Below the pieces are notes generated by a model, which made no database searches, was not told the origin of the DNA, and saw only the letters and a list, made by a program, of their open reading frames with translations. From Neobacillus piezotolerans (GTDB lineage: Bacteria > Bacillota > Bacilli > Bacillales > Cytobacillaceae): a stretch of DNA of 64,000 bases. This document shows positions 41,076-50,367 of the stretch, one piece after another; positions within the stretch are counted from its first letter, which is position 1; the number at the start of each line of letters is the position of its first letter. Both the position numbers and the translations under genes were made by a program. The stretch is taken from NCBI RefSeq assembly GCF_003362805.1, contig NZ_QNQT01000002.1, positions 496,001 to 560,000 of the forward strand, given 5' to 3'.

Positions 41076-43475
41076 TTGGAAGATAATATTCAAGCACATA
41101 TAGACAAGCTTTTGCAATATATGAGGGATGAAGCCTACAAGCCGCTGACTGTCCAGGAGCTTGAGGAAGCGTTCGGGATAGAGGATTCGGCCGATTTCAA
41201 GGAATTCGTCAAGGCCCTCGTCCAGATGGAGGAAAAGGGGCTTGTCGTACGGACACGTTCGAACCGCTACGGCCTTCCGCAAAAAATGAATTTGATTCGC
41301 GGCAAGGTTGCCGGCCATGCAAAGGGCTTCGCGTTTGTCATGCCGGAAGAGCCTGGCATGGATGATATTTTCATCCCGCCAAATGAAACGAACAATGCGA
41401 TGCACGGCGATACAGTCCTGGTGAGGGTATCATCGGAAACCTCAGGCGAGCGAAAGGAAGGGACAATTGTCCGCATTCTTGAGCGCGGGATTACCCAGAT
41501 GGTTGGTACATATGTCGAGAGCAAGAGCTTCGGCTTCGTCATCCCTGACGAAAAAAAGTTTGCCGGCGACATCTTTATTCCAAAGGCCGCTAACGGGGGC
41601 GCAGTCGAAGGCCACAAAGTTGTCGTGAAAATCGTCAGCTATCCGGAAGGCAGGACAAGCGCGGAAGGAGAGGTTATCCAAATCCTCGGCCATAAAAATG
41701 ACCCGGGTGTTGATATTCTCTCAGTCATATACAAGCATGGGCTCCCGATTGCGTTTCCCGAGGAAGTGCTTGAACAGGCTAACGCGGTGCCGGATGAAAT
41801 CAGCGAAAGTGATCTAACGGACCGCCGCGATTTGCGCGACCAGGTCATCGTGACCATTGATGGCGCCGATGCGAAGGACCTTGATGATGCCGTCACCGTT
41901 ACAAAGCTCGATAACGGCAATTACAAGCTCGGCGTCCATATCGCCGACGTCAGCTATTATGTGACCGAGGGCTCGCCGATTGACAGGGAAGCGGAAGAGC
42001 GCGGGACGAGTGTGTATCTCGTTGATCGGGTCATTCCAATGATTCCGCACCGTTTATCGAACGGCATCTGTTCCCTTAATCCGAAGGTGAACCGCCTGAC
42101 GCTTTCGTGCGACATGGAAATTGATTCGAGCGGGCATGTTGTAAGCCATGAAATCTTCCAAAGTGTCATCAAGACAACGGAACGGATGACGTACAGCGAC
42201 GTGAACAAGATCCTTGTCGACAAGGATGAGGAAACGCGAGGCCGCTATGAAGCGCTCGTTCCGATGTTCGAGCAAATGGAAGAACTTGCGTCTATTTTGC
42301 GTAAAAAAAGAATGGACCGCGGTGCGATCGATTTCGACTTTAAGGAATCAAAAGTGCTTGTTGAAGAGGACGGCAAACCGATTGATGTCGTTCTACGCGA
42401 GCGCTCTGTCGCCGAGCGTCTGATCGAGGAGTTCATGCTGGCAGCCAACGAAACGATCGCTGAGCATTTTCACTGGATGGATGTACCGTTCATCTACCGG
42501 ATTCACGAGGACCCGAAGGAAGACAAGCTGCGCCGCTTCTTTGAATTCATCACGAACTTCGGCTATTTTGTCAGGGGGACGGCCAATCAGGTGCACCCGC
42601 GCGCCTTACAGGAAATCATCGAAGAAGTGCAGGGCAAGCCGGAGGAAATGGTCGTTTCAACCGTGATGCTGCGTTCCATGCAGCAGGCGAAATATTATCC
42701 CGAAAGCCTTGGACACTTCGGACTTTCAACTGAATTCTACACGCATTTCACATCCCCGATCCGCCGTTATCCGGACTTGATTGTCCACCGGCTGATCCGG
42801 ACATACCTCATAAAAGGAAAGCTGGATGAAGCGACCCGTGAAAAATGGAATGCGAGGCTGCCGGAGATTGCCGAGCATACGTCCAAGATGGAGCGCAGGG
42901 CAGTAGATGCCGAGCGGGAAACCGACGAGCTTAAAAAAGCGGAGTATATGGAGGACAAAATCGGCGAGGAATACGACGGCATCATTTCCTCGGTTACAAA
43001 TTTCGGTATGTTTGTCGAGCTGCCAAACACAATTGAGGGACTTGTCCATGTCAGCTACATGACAGATGACTATTACCGCTATGACGAGCGCCATTTTGCG
43101 ATGATTGGCGAGCGGACCGGCAATGTGTTCCGGATTGGCGATGAGATCACAGTCCGCGTCATTAATGTCAACAAGGACGAACGGTCGATTGATTTTGAGA
43201 TTGTCGGCATGAAAGGGACAAGGCGCGAGCGGAGCGGGGAAGGCCGCATTTTCAGGACGAACACTGGTGAAAAGAAACCAACCAAGGGCAAGGACGGCAA
43301 TCGCCGCGGCGGCTCTAAATCCGACAGCGGCCGCGGTTCCGTAGCCAAAAGCATCGGACGAACAGAGCCTGGTGCTTCGGGTGATGATGATAAGGCCAAA
43401 AAGAAAAAGAAACGCAAATTCTACGAAAATGTCCCGAAAAACAAAAGCGTAAAACGGAAAAACAAAAAGAGGTAG
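41076..43475 (+). CDS. rnr: Ribonuclease R
   Basis: Processive 3'-5' exoribonuclease (799 residues) that degrades structured RNA and, in trans-translation, non-stop mRNA. An N-terminal HTH-like region and cold-shock-type domains precede the RNB domain with its acidic cluster [16 protein letters not shown] near residue 270. A C-terminal S1 domain ([29 protein letters not shown]) and a long Lys/Arg-rich tail (ends [11 protein letters not shown]) follow. TTG start after GGGAGGGA. The tail is expected to bind RNA or the SmpB-tmRNA machinery. Confidence 0.96.
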   Translation: MEDNIQAHIDKLLQYMRDEAYKPLTVQELEEAFGIEDSADFKEFVKALVQMEEKGLVVRTRSNRYGLPQKMNLIRGKVAGHAKGFAFVMPEEPGMDDIFIPPNETNNAMHGDTVLVRVSSETSGERKEGTIVRILERGITQMVGTYVESKSFGFVIPDEKKFAGDIFIPKAANGGAVEGHKVVVKIVSYPEGRTSAEGEVIQILGHKNDPGVDILSVIYKHGLPIAFPEEVLEQANAVPDEISESDLTDRRDLRDQVIVTIDGADAKDLDDAVTVTKLDNGNYKLGVHIADVSYYVTEGSPIDREAEERGTSVYLVDRVIPMIPHRLSNGICSLNPKVNRLTLSCDMEIDSSGHVVSHEIFQSVIKTTERMTYSDVNKILVDKDEETRGRYEALVPMFEQMEELASILRKKRMDRGAIDFDFKESKVLVEEDGKPIDVVLRERSVAERLIEEFMLAANETIAEHFHWMDVPFIYRIHEDPKEDKLRRFFEFITNFGYFVRGTANQVHPRALQEIIEEVQGKPEEMVVSTVMLRSMQQAKYYPESLGHFGLSTEFYTHFTSPIRRYPDLIVHRLIRTYLIKGKLDEATREKWNARLPEIAEHTSKMERRAVDAERETDELKKAEYMEDKIGEEYDGIISSVTNFGMFVELPNTIEGLVHVSYMTDDYYRYDERHFAMIGERTGNVFRIGDEITVRVINVNKDERSIDFEIVGMKGTRRERSGEGRIFRTNTGEKKPTKGKDGNRRGGSKSDSGRGSVAKSIGRTEPGASGDDDKAKKKKKRKFYENVPKNKSVKRKNKKR

Positions 43476-43530
43476 AGCGCCGATGTCATAGTGCTCCGGC
43501 AATAAGCCATAACGTGTTTCCGCAAAGATG

Positions 43531-43555
43531 GAGGGCCTCCTTGAGGCTCTCTTTC
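43531..43555 (+). terminator. Terminator after rnr
   Basis: GAGGGCCTC (43531-43539) pairs with GAGGCTCTC (43543-43551) through one G-T wobble; the T-tail is short. Confidence 0.5.
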
Positions 43556-43570
43556 ATTCCCGGGCATTCA

Positions 43571-43599
43571 TTGTGGGAATAGAGAAATTTTGCTACAAT
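43571..43599 (+). promoter_or_regulatory. Promoter of smpB
   Basis: TTGTGG (43571-43576), 17-nt spacer, TACAAT (43594-43599), 25 nt upstream of the smpB start codon. Confidence 0.7.
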
Positions 43600-43623
43600 T
43601 AAGGAACGTTAGGGGGAGTCAGC

Positions 43624-44091
43624 ATGCCTAAAGGTGTAGGAAAAACAGTCGCGCAAAATAAAAAAGCGTACCATGACTATTTTATAGAAGAGACATATGA
43701 AGCCGGAATCGTGCTGCAGGGAACCGAAATCAAGTCGATCCGCGCCGGCAAGGTGCAATTGAAGGATTCTTACGCAAGGATCCACAATGGCGAGATGTTC
43801 CTGTACAGCGTCCACATATCCCCGTATGAACAAGGGAATCGCTATAACCATGACCCGCTCAGGACACGGAAGCTTCTCTTGCACAAACGGGAAATCATGA
43901 AGCTGCTCGGCGAAACGAAGGAAGCAGGCTTCGCGCTCGTTCCGCTGAAGATGTATCTAAAAAACGGCTACGCGAAAGTGCTCATCGGCCTGGCGAAGGG
44001 GAAGAAGAAGTACGACAAACGCGAGGACCTAAAGCAGAAGGAAGCAAAGCGCGATATCGAAAGGGCATTCCGTGAACGGCAGAAAATGTAA
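43624..44091 (+). CDS. smpB: SsrA-binding protein SmpB
   Basis: OB-fold protein (155 residues) that binds the tRNA-like domain of tmRNA and carries it into stalled ribosomes. [32 protein letters not shown] and the C-terminal basic tail ([25 protein letters not shown]) that inserts in the mRNA channel are present. AGGGGGAG is the ribosome-binding site. Its RNA partner ssrA lies 155 nt downstream. Confidence 0.96.
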   Translation: MPKGVGKTVAQNKKAYHDYFIEETYEAGIVLQGTEIKSIRAGKVQLKDSYARIHNGEMFLYSVHISPYEQGNRYNHDPLRTRKLLLHKREIMKLLGETKEAGFALVPLKMYLKNGYAKVLIGLAKGKKKYDKREDLKQKEAKRDIERAFRERQKM

Positions 44092-44120
44092 GATGCGACA
44101 GGGAAGCCAAGTCCTTCCTA

Positions 44121-44148
44121 TTGAAAAAATGGCTGTTTGTGATATAAT
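44121..44148 (+). promoter_or_regulatory. Promoter of ssrA
   Basis: TTGAAA (44121-44126), 16-nt spacer, TATAAT (44143-44148). It implies a 5' leader of about 90 nt that RNase P would remove to give the mature end at 44246. Confidence 0.75.
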
Positions 44149-44245
44149 AATAACTGTCGCAGGGTTACTGCGGCGCATAATCTAAGCTCATTCTCTGGGC
44201 TTTTCCGACGTCCGGCAATGAAACAATTGCCGCTCATACTACAAT

Positions 44246-44880
44246 GGGGACGCTACGGATTCGACAGGGGTAGTTCGAGCTTAGGTTGCGAGTCGAGGGG
44301 ATCGGCCTCGTTAAAACGTCAACGCCAATAACTGGCAAAACTAACAACAACCTCGCTTTCGCAGCTTAATACTGCATAGCGGTTCCTCCCTCCATTGCCC
44401 ATGTGGTAGGGTAAGGGACTCACTCTAAGTGGGCTACGCCGGATTCCACCGTCTGAGGATGAAGGAAGAGAACAACCAGGCTAGCTGACCAAACGCCTGT
44501 CGACAGGCAGATGGCTCAGCGAATCGCGAATATGTCGACTACACTCGTAGAAGCCTAAGTGCCGATATCTTTGGACGTGGGTTCGATTAGCAATTAGTCG
44601 CCTTGCATAGCAATATGCAAGTGAAAATCTGGCTTTATCGGTGAAACCTAAGTCGCAACATTTGCGATAAGGCAATGCCGAGCGGTATGTGGAGCAATCC
44701 AACAGCCGTGTATCGACTTATAGGCTGCCCAAGAGGCAGTACTAGGATGCATAATCTGTCCGGGAACCGGGCAAAACTACATTATGCATAATACGCCAGA
44801 GGGCCTTCAGACTGAAGGTTCAAGATATAGTCAGTGCCATTATCGAAAGAATGGAATAGCACGTCCCACCGTCTCCACCA
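44246..44880 (+). ncRNA. ssrA: tmRNA (ssrA), interrupted by a group I intron
   Basis: The gene rescues stalled ribosomes by acting as tRNA-Ala and mRNA. It starts GGGGACGCTACGGATTCGAC and ends CCGTCTCCACCA; GGGGAC pairs with GTCTCC in the acceptor stem. The tag frame at 44334-44369 reads GKTNNNLAFAA then TAA, so the full tag is AGKTNNNLAFAA. At 635 nt it is far longer than the usual 360; an insertion in the T-loop at 44588-44863 accounts for the excess, leaving a 359-nt mature RNA. SmpB is encoded immediately upstream. Confidence 0.95.
44588..44863 (+). other. Group I intron in the tmRNA T-loop
   Basis: The T-arm GTGGGTTCGAT breaks off at 44587 and resumes with TCCCAC at 44864; joining gives GTGGG-TTCGATT-CCCAC, a normal 5-bp stem and 7-nt loop. 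A P1 helix forms: CGAT^TA (44584-44589) with TAGTCG (44595-44600), placing the required U-G pair at the 5' splice site. The intron ends in G (44863). A 7-bp P2 (CTTGCAT/ATGCAAG), a GGTGAAACCTAAGT segment, GCAATGCCGAGC and AAGATATAGTC match group I core sequences. No homing endonuclease ORF. Subclass is not certain. Confidence 0.88.
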
Positions 44881-44902
44881 ATACATAATTGGTGGTTTTT
44901 TC
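44875..44902 (+). terminator. Terminator of ssrA
   Basis: CCACCAAT (44875-44882) pairs with ATTGGTGG (44888-44895), followed by T6. The upstream arm includes the encoded CCA end of the tmRNA, so 3' processing must open this stem. Confidence 0.85.
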
Positions 44903-44924
44903 TTTTTATAGGCAAAAATCCGTG

Positions 44925-45414
44925 ATGATCAGTCACAGTTTTTTATTAAAATCTTTGTTTGATAAGATGTTTTTAATGACTTATAACTGGCATTGGCCCG
45001 GCGGTCCATCGGGTCTAATTGCTCCTATATTCCCTGTTTTGGATTATGCAGTTTCTGTAGTCCCTAGATCAAAGCTAATGCTTGGTATTCCTCAATATGC
45101 ATATAATTGGTCAATAACAGGTGCTAAGAAAAAAGGGGTTCCCTTCTCTACCAAAATGCCATTAACTTGTACCATAAACATGAAAGTTAAGTTTATTATG
45201 ACCAAAGGGCAAAATCACCATGGTTTAGATACCAAGGTGAGGATGGAGCTATACACGAAGTTTGGTTTGAAGATCCAAGAAGTCTCCAAGCCAAGTTCCG
45301 TCTAATAAGTTGGGTGGAATGGGGTGTTGGCATTTAGGAACGTCGATGCCCCAAACAGAGGAGTTAATACTAGAGGAATTTAAGCTGCAGAAGTTGGGGA
45401 CCTAGTGTCTATTA
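44925..45414 (+). pseudogene. Degraded C-terminal copy of a LysM-GH18 hydrolase gene
   Basis: The stretch encodes FLMTYNWHWPGGPSGLIAP and SKLMLGIPQYAYNW, near-identical in pattern to the intact hydrolase at 45977-47305. It then continues across frames: SPWFRYQGEDGAIHEVWFEDPR and CWHLGTSMPQTEELILEEF are readable only in other frames, with an in-frame TAA between. The N-terminal LysM and half of the catalytic domain are missing. It is convergent with the intact paralogue and lies immediately behind ssrA. Confidence 0.8.
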
Positions 45415-45580
45415 AGGGGTCCAACAACTGAATTCGTAAAAGGAAAAAGGGTCAACTATCCTGGGAACTGAATAGAAGAGGGTTTTTTATAGGAAGGAAA
45501 CTGTTTACTTAATTGTTTTTTTAGTTTTTGCTTTAGAATTACGGAAACAGAGGGTCATTTAAAAGACCCCTGAGAGTGTC

Positions 45581-45624
45581 GACAAAAGGCCAGGAGAGGC
45601 TACCTCCTGGCCTTTTGTCATTTT
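45581..45624. terminator. Strong bidirectional-type terminator hairpin
   Basis: GACAAAAGGCCAGGAG (45581-45596) and CTCCTGGCCTTTTGTC (45604-45619) form a perfect 16-bp stem followed by ATTTTTG. The gap from 45415 to 45976 holds this, a smaller GGGTC/GACCC hairpin at 45553-45568 and an 82-codon minus-strand ORF with no recognisable domain. Confidence 0.75.
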
Positions 45625-45976
45625 TGCGCAAAATTTCTAGGGGTAATCATAAGATGCTTTTCATATTAGCATACACTTCAAGTATCCTTAGACAACTTTC
45701 CATGTCCAATTGGCTAGTTTCTTCAAAGTCATTGATGCAAAAATAGCAGTACCAAAATGGACAATTTTTTAGGCCTCGCAAGGTTGTCCACCGAATACCA
45801 TGCTTTTTTTGTCCTGTCTGCGAAGGCATGCTTAATTTTTTCATTTGCCCTAAATCTGTTTTACTCGCGAAAAAAGCTCCGATTGGTAGCAACATTGAGG
45901 TTTTAATTCAGTACTTAAGTCAAGTATAAAATAGGGGGCTGTCCGCTATTTTTCTTGAGAACTTTCTTTAAAAGTG

Positions 45977-47305
45977 TTATCTAATAATATTAAATTCCTC
46001 CAATAACATTTCTTTTGTTTGAGGCATTGTTAGTCCTAAATGCCAACATCCAAATCCACCTAGACCATATTCTCGAACAAGACGGAATTTTAGTAGAAGG
46101 CTCCGAGGGTCTTCAAACCAAACTTCGTGAAGTGCTCCGTTTTTGTCTACATAACGGAACCATGGAGCACCCATTTTTTCATCATAATGAACAGCACTTT
46201 GATAACCGGTATACAAATCGATTGCATGTTGGGTGGAATAGGCTGTTCCCGATCGACCATCCCCTTTTATTGTCCAATCATAGGCATATTGCGGTATTCC
46301 AAGCATTAATTTCGATTTCTTAATGACCGATGAGGCGTATTTTACAGTAGCTTCTACTTCTCCAATGGGTGCAATAGCGCCTGATGGACCACCTGGCCAA
46401 TGCCAATCATATGTCATTAAAAATAAGCGATCAAGATACTTTCCAAGGGTTTTATAATCATATGCTTTAGAATGGGCTGGTTCCTGATCGCTTTTTTTAG
46501 GTGGGACAGCCATCATGACTTCCATTCCTGCCGGATGAAGTTTTTCTGCTAGTTCTTTAATAAATAAATTAAGATTAGCTCGATCGCGGGCTCTTACTTG
46601 TTCGAAGTCAATGACAACACCTTTATAGTCGTGACTATCTAATAAGGAATAAATATTATTGATGAATTTTTTCCTTAGCCAAGGGGTACTGATCAATTTA
46701 TGAGTCAAATCAGGATCAAATCCCTTTTCACTTAAATTAGATAATGTGGCATAAGGAGTCAGATTCTCTTTCCAAGAAATCTTATGTGCCTGGTTTTCCT
46801 CTACTTCAATAAGATTTCCTTTTTCATCTGAACGATATTCAAACACGAAAATACCTGAAAGAGTGCTTTTATAGTTATTAAGCATCCAAGTATTTGCGTT
46901 CTTATCCTTCGGAACAAAATATGTTCCTGTCCAAACATCTAATTTAGGTGGAGGAGGGATGTTTAATTTTTGGCCAGGGACAATGACGCGGCTTTTTAGG
47001 TGATTAAGATCCATTAGTGTCCTTTCACTAATACCATGACGGAAAGCAATTTCCCAAAGACTATCACCAGGATGGACCACATATGTAGAACCGGGTATTA
47101 AGATCGCCTGCCCTAGTACAAGTTGAGCATTTTTGGCTAGCCCATTCAGTTTAGCAAGATCATCTTTGTTTACGTTATAATCTTTGGATATCTTCGATAA
47201 ACTATCCCCATACCTTGTCTCATGAATAACTTGAGCATAAGTGTTAATTGGCAGAGTGCAAATAAATGTAAAAAAGAGGACGCCTAAAAATAGCTTTTTT
47301 AACAT
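45977..47305 (-). CDS. LysM-GH18 peptidoglycan hydrolase, YaaH/SleL-like
   Basis: A 442-residue secreted protein: signal peptide (MLKKLFLGVLFFTFICTLPINTYA), two LysM domains (residues about 28-72 and 75-117) that bind peptidoglycan, and a GH18 chitinase-like barrel with the catalytic Glu in GVVIDFEQV near residue 217. In spore formers such enzymes (SleL/YaaH, an N-acetylglucosaminidase) act on cortex peptidoglycan during germination. The active-site strand has DFE rather than the classical DWE. A broken paralogue lies at 44925-45414. Confidence 0.85.
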   Translation of the reverse strand: MLKKLFLGVLFFTFICTLPINTYAQVIHETRYGDSLSKISKDYNVNKDDLAKLNGLAKNAQLVLGQAILIPGSTYVVHPGDSLWEIAFRHGISERTLMDLNHLKSRVIVPGQKLNIPPPPKLDVWTGTYFVPKDKNANTWMLNNYKSTLSGIFVFEYRSDEKGNLIEVEENQAHKISWKENLTPYATLSNLSEKGFDPDLTHKLISTPWLRKKFINNIYSLLDSHDYKGVVIDFEQVRARDRANLNLFIKELAEKLHPAGMEVMMAVPPKKSDQEPAHSKAYDYKTLGKYLDRLFLMTYDWHWPGGPSGAIAPIGEVEATVKYASSVIKKSKLMLGIPQYAYDWTIKGDGRSGTAYSTQHAIDLYTGYQSAVHYDEKMGAPWFRYVDKNGALHEVWFEDPRSLLLKFRLVREYGLGGFGCWHLGLTMPQTKEMLLEEFNIIR

Positions 47306-47444
47306 AATTTTTCTCCTTAGCAGATTTAAAGGTAGTATTAATCTAAAGATTATTTTTTATTATTAGAACTGCTTAACAAATTTCGCCTTTATTCAAGATT
47401 GGGGTGGGAATTTTCTTTTTCAATAACTTACTTGCGAAAACCAT

Positions 47445-47882
47445 TTAACTGAATTTTCTCTTTACTTTTAAAATTTGCATGATCGCTTCTGACAAGACGA
47501 GTCCGACAGCAATGGCACCTGCTGTCATAATGGCCTTTACGGCAAACTGAATTCCTAAGCTGTAATGGTCTTCAACAAAGTTTCTTGTTGCATCATAGGC
47601 TAAGCCGCCAGGCACTAATGGAAGTATGCCTGAAATGCTAAATACAATGACAGGCGTCTTATAAATCTTGGAAAATAGTTGGCTAATAACGCCTATGGAA
47701 AAGGAGGCAATTAATGTGGCTTGTACTTTATCAAAATCATGGTTCATCAACGAACTGTGTAAAAGTCTCCCTACCATACCAACAATGCAACATTGCAGGA
47801 TATTCTTTTCTGGTACATTAAAAATGACAGCAAAGGCACCTGAAACAAAGAAGGTAGCCAATAGTTGTGTAATCATATCCAT
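47445..47882 (-). CDS. Threonine/serine exporter family protein, small subunit (ThrE C-part/YjjB-like)
   Basis: A 145-residue membrane protein with about four helices; VFSISGILPLVPGGLAYDATRNFV is the family signature (PLVPG). It corresponds to the C-terminal DUF3815 half of ThrE. The ATG lies 12 nt after the stop codon of the DUF1212 gene, so the two encode a split exporter. Amino-acid specificity is not shown here. Confidence 0.82.
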   Translation of the reverse strand: MDMITQLLATFFVSGAFAVIFNVPEKNILQCCIVGMVGRLLHSSLMNHDFDKVQATLIASFSIGVISQLFSKIYKTPVIVFSISGILPLVPGGLAYDATRNFVEDHYSLGIQFAVKAIMTAGAIAVGLVLSEAIMQILKVKRKFS

Positions 47883-47894
47883 GTTTTCCTCGAT

Positions 47895-48650
47895 CTAGTT
47901 AAAGAGTGAAAAAACAACTGCTACACCCGCCCCAATCGCAAATGCAGTCAAGGATGCCTCTGCACCTTTAGATAAACCAGAAACAAGATGCCCAGCCATT
48001 AAATCTCTTACAGCGTTCGTAATCAGAAGGCCGGGTACTAATGGCATAATACTTGCAACAATGATATTTGGAAGGTTTTCTCCAAAACCAATATATTTGA
48101 AAAAATAGGACATTAAACCCACAATTAGAGCTGCGAAAAATTCTGTAAAAAATTTTAAATCTACTAAATGATGAATATAACTCACGCATAAAAAACCAGC
48201 ACCACCGGCAAGGAACGCGGGAAAAAAATCATTCCATTCGCCATTAAAAACGACGATGGAGAAGCCGCTTACGATGGAAGCTGCAAGTATCTTTATATAT
48301 ATAGGATATTTAGGATTTCCTTTTTCGATTTTTCTTAAAGTAGAGTAGGCCTCCGCTGCTGAGATTTCACCGCTGCTAATTTTCCTGGATATACTATTTA
48401 CGATTATCACTTTATATAAATCCGTAGACCGTTTTGAAATTTGTGCCAATTTGGTTTGTTCAGTTCCACATAATGAAAATACAATTCCAGTCGGTGTCAC
48501 ATAACTGTTCGAGGACCTTATTCCAAAAGAACTTGCAATTCTCATCATTGTATCTTGAACTCGGTATGTCTCTGCTCCGCTTTCCAACATTATTTTCCCA
48601 GCAAGTAAACACAATTCTCCTAATTCATGATTATTGATTTTCTTATCCAA
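47895..48650 (-). CDS. Threonine/serine exporter family protein, large subunit (DUF1212/YjjP-like)
   Basis: A 251-residue protein with a cytoplasmic N-terminal DUF1212 region (LCLLAGKIMLESGAETYRVQDTMMRIA) and five C-terminal membrane helices with IMPLVPGLLITNAVRDLMAGHLVSG. Start TTG at 48650 after GGAGTGG. It and the small partner downstream together match full-length ThrE. Confidence 0.82.
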   Translation of the reverse strand: MDKKINNHELGELCLLAGKIMLESGAETYRVQDTMMRIASSFGIRSSNSYVTPTGIVFSLCGTEQTKLAQISKRSTDLYKVIIVNSISRKISSGEISAAEAYSTLRKIEKGNPKYPIYIKILAASIVSGFSIVVFNGEWNDFFPAFLAGGAGFLCVSYIHHLVDLKFFTEFFAALIVGLMSYFFKYIGFGENLPNIIVASIMPLVPGLLITNAVRDLMAGHLVSGLSKGAEASLTAFAIGAGVAVVFSLFN

Positions 48651-48744
48651 CTGTAACCCACTCCAAAAAAGATATAAGGATATTGTTATCTTTCAACTTA
48701 TTTGGGATTATATACATTTAAGAAAAGAATGAGGCGGCGAATAA

Positions 48745-48784
48745 ATAAAAGGCATCGGGAGAAATCATTCCCAATGCCTTTTAT
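48745..48784. terminator. Bidirectional terminator-like hairpin
   Basis: ATAAAAGGCATCGGGA (48745-48760) and TCCCAATGCCTTTTAT (48769-48784) pair with one mismatch. It lies in the gene-free gap between the exporter genes and the HxlR pseudogene (48651-48964), in which nothing else is recognisable. Confidence 0.6.
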
Positions 48785-48964
48785 CTTTGGCCTCAAATTT
48801 TAAATATTGCTGCGCTCCGCTCTAGTTAGGTTTTTTCGCGATCCTTTCGATCTCAACGTCCGCTCCAAGTGGCAGTTTTTCTTGCCATTTTTATTCATCC
48901 TAAATATTCGATGTCTATTCTTGATGTGTTTTTTTCAATAACCGGTGAAATATCGGCGTTTTAC

Positions 48965-49285
48965 TTAAAGCCAATTTTCAGCCCATGATTCTAAACCTTT
49001 AAGTGCTTTCCCTAATTCGGTTCCTTATCTTGTTAAGGAATATTCAATGCGCACAGGTCGGCTCGTAATGACATGTCGAAGGATAATCCCCGATTCCTCT
49101 AATTCTTTCAGGCGTTCATTAAGGACGCGCTTACTTAAATCAGGTATGTAAGCGTGAATTTCACTAAATCGTTTTGGTTCCTCAATAAGTGAACGAATAA
49201 TAAGTCCTACCCATTTTCTTCCGATTAACTGATAAGAATGTTCTATTTTATCGCATAGTGGTGGTTGGGGTACTTCTTTGCTCAA
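48965..49285 (-). pseudogene. HxlR-family regulator with a premature stop
   Basis: The reading frame begins with TTG at 49285 (SKEVPQPPLCDKIEHSYQLIGRKWVGLII), a typical HxlR winged helix. It stops at TAA (49025-49027) after EYSLTR, but the same frame continues past the stop as GTELGKALKGLESWAENWL to a second TAA at 48965-48967. That tail is the normal C-terminal dimerisation helix of the family. A single nonsense change is the simplest explanation. No good ribosome-binding site is seen. Confidence 0.75.
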
Positions 49286-49352
49286 TGTATGTAAGAGTTT
49301 GATTAAAGGCGACCCACTTGTTGCAACAGGAAATAAAAATTAGTCTTAGTGA

Positions 49353-49381
49353 TTGACTTATAACCACTTAAGTCATATAAT
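49353..49381 (+). promoter_or_regulatory. Promoter of the Spx-paralogue/MarR genes
   Basis: TTGACT (49353-49358), 17-nt spacer, TATAAT (49376-49381), a near-consensus SigA promoter. Confidence 0.85.
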
Positions 49382-49399
49382 TATCTTGAATTAAAGATA
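49382..49399. promoter_or_regulatory. MhqR-type operator 1
   Basis: TATCTTGAATTAAAGATA is an 18-bp palindrome with one mismatch and begins on the base after the -10. It fits the ATCT-N8-AGAT operator of MhqR regulons. Binding would cover the transcription start and repress the spx-like and marR genes. Confidence 0.65.
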
Positions 49400-49443
49400 T
49401 TTTAATTTGAGATATATATATTTATTTTAGGAGTGTGGTACAC

Positions 49444-49848
49444 ATGTTGAATTTATATACTTCTCCAAGTTGTACTTCCTGCCGTAAAGCAAAAGCATGG
49501 CTGGAGGAGCATCAAATCGATTACGTAGAGAGAAACATTACGAAGCAGCCGCTGACGATTGAAGAAATAAAAGAAATCCTCCGCCTAACTTATGAAGGAA
49601 CCGAAGAAATAATTTCGGTTAACTCTAAAACGTTTAGGAAACTTAACATAGATTTGGAATCACTTAAACTACACGAGTTATATCAAATTATAACTGAAAA
49701 CCCGTCTATGCTAAGGCGGCCAATTATCAAGGATGAAAAAAGAATGAACATTGGATTTAACGAAGAAGAAATACGCAGTTTCTTGCCTCGAAATTTAAGG
49801 AATTTCATTTTTGACGAGCCTCATCAAATGGCTGACCATACGCATTGA
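49444..49848 (+). CDS. Spx-family redox regulator (Spx paralogue)
   Basis: ArsC-fold protein (134 residues) that binds the RNA polymerase alpha C-terminal domain under thiol stress. The redox switch CTSC lies near residues 10-13 ([17 protein letters not shown]) and the polymerase-binding segment [29 protein letters not shown] is conserved. ATG at 49444 is preferred; GTG at 49435 is too close to AGGAG. The gene lies under an MhqR-type operator with marR 29 nt downstream, so it is probably an accessory Spx induced by electrophiles rather than the housekeeping copy. Confidence 0.82.
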   Translation: MLNLYTSPSCTSCRKAKAWLEEHQIDYVERNITKQPLTIEEIKEILRLTYEGTEEIISVNSKTFRKLNIDLESLKLHELYQIITENPSMLRRPIIKDEKRMNIGFNEEEIRSFLPRNLRNFIFDEPHQMADHTH

Positions 49849-49877
49849 AACTTTTAGGAGGATAGGAGGTGAGTACA

Positions 49878-50303
49878 GTGAATAGACGATTCCCTAATGA
49901 ACCGTTTATTGTATTAATGAAAACTGCAAAAGGAATTCATGAAAAAATAAGAGAACAAATGCTCAAGAGCAATTTAAATGTAACGGAATTTTCAGTGCTG
50001 GAAGTGCTATACCAAAAAGGTACACTGACAATCCAGCAAATTTGCCAGAATGTCTTAATTTCAAGTGGTTCAATGACGTACGTTATAGATAAATTAGAAA
50101 AGCGAGGTCTCTTAAAAAGGAGTGCTTGCCCTAATGACCGCAGGGCGATACATGTTTCAATAACTGATGAAGGGCTTAACATCATGGACATGATTATGCC
50201 TAAGTATCTGGACATGGTTGATGGTCTATTCGAAGTCTTGAACCCAGAAGAGGCAGAAACATTTTTGAAACTTTTAAAGAAAGTAAATAATACAGTTGAA
50301 TAA
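49878..50303 (+). CDS. MarR-family repressor, MhqR-like
   Basis: A 141-residue winged-helix regulator. VLMKTAKGIHEKIREQM, NVTEFSVLEVLYQKG, a recognition helix region (ISSGSMTYVIDKLEKRGLLKR) and CPNDRRAIHVSITDEG are typical of the MhqR/YkvE branch, which senses quinones and other electrophiles. GTG at 49878 follows AGGAGG. Three operator-like palindromes with the same half-sites lie at 49382, 50319 and 53299, which supports the assignment and autoregulation. Confidence 0.8.
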   Translation: MNRRFPNEPFIVLMKTAKGIHEKIREQMLKSNLNVTEFSVLEVLYQKGTLTIQQICQNVLISSGSMTYVIDKLEKRGLLKRSACPNDRRAIHVSITDEGLNIMDMIMPKYLDMVDGLFEVLNPEEAETFLKLLKKVNNTVE

Positions 50304-50318
50304 TATGCTTTTAAAAAA

Positions 50319-50336
50319 TATCTCGAAATCTAGATT
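50319..50336. promoter_or_regulatory. MhqR-type operator 2
   Basis: TATCTCGAAATCTAGATT contains ATCT-N8-AGAT, with a second GAGATA half at 50340-50345. It lies 32 nt upstream of the first dioxygenase gene and overlaps a possible -10 (TTGAAT-17-TATCTC). Confidence 0.65.
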
Positions 50337-50367
50337 CTTGAGATAAAAATAAAAGGGAGTGCTATGA

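Noticed and set aside
44588-44863. Permuted (two-piece) tmRNA
   Set aside because: The 5' and 3' parts are in the normal order, and the insert carries splice-site and core features of a group I intron.
44889-45305. Intact 138-residue gene after ssrA
   Set aside because: It starts inside the ssrA terminator and its second half reads out of frame relative to the hydrolase it copies. It is part of a pseudogene.
45647-45895. 82-codon minus-strand ORF containing Cys-rich CPFWYCYFC
   Set aside because: No recognisable family, no clear ribosome site and it lies between a pseudogene and a terminator. It may be a gene remnant, but it cannot be supported as a gene.
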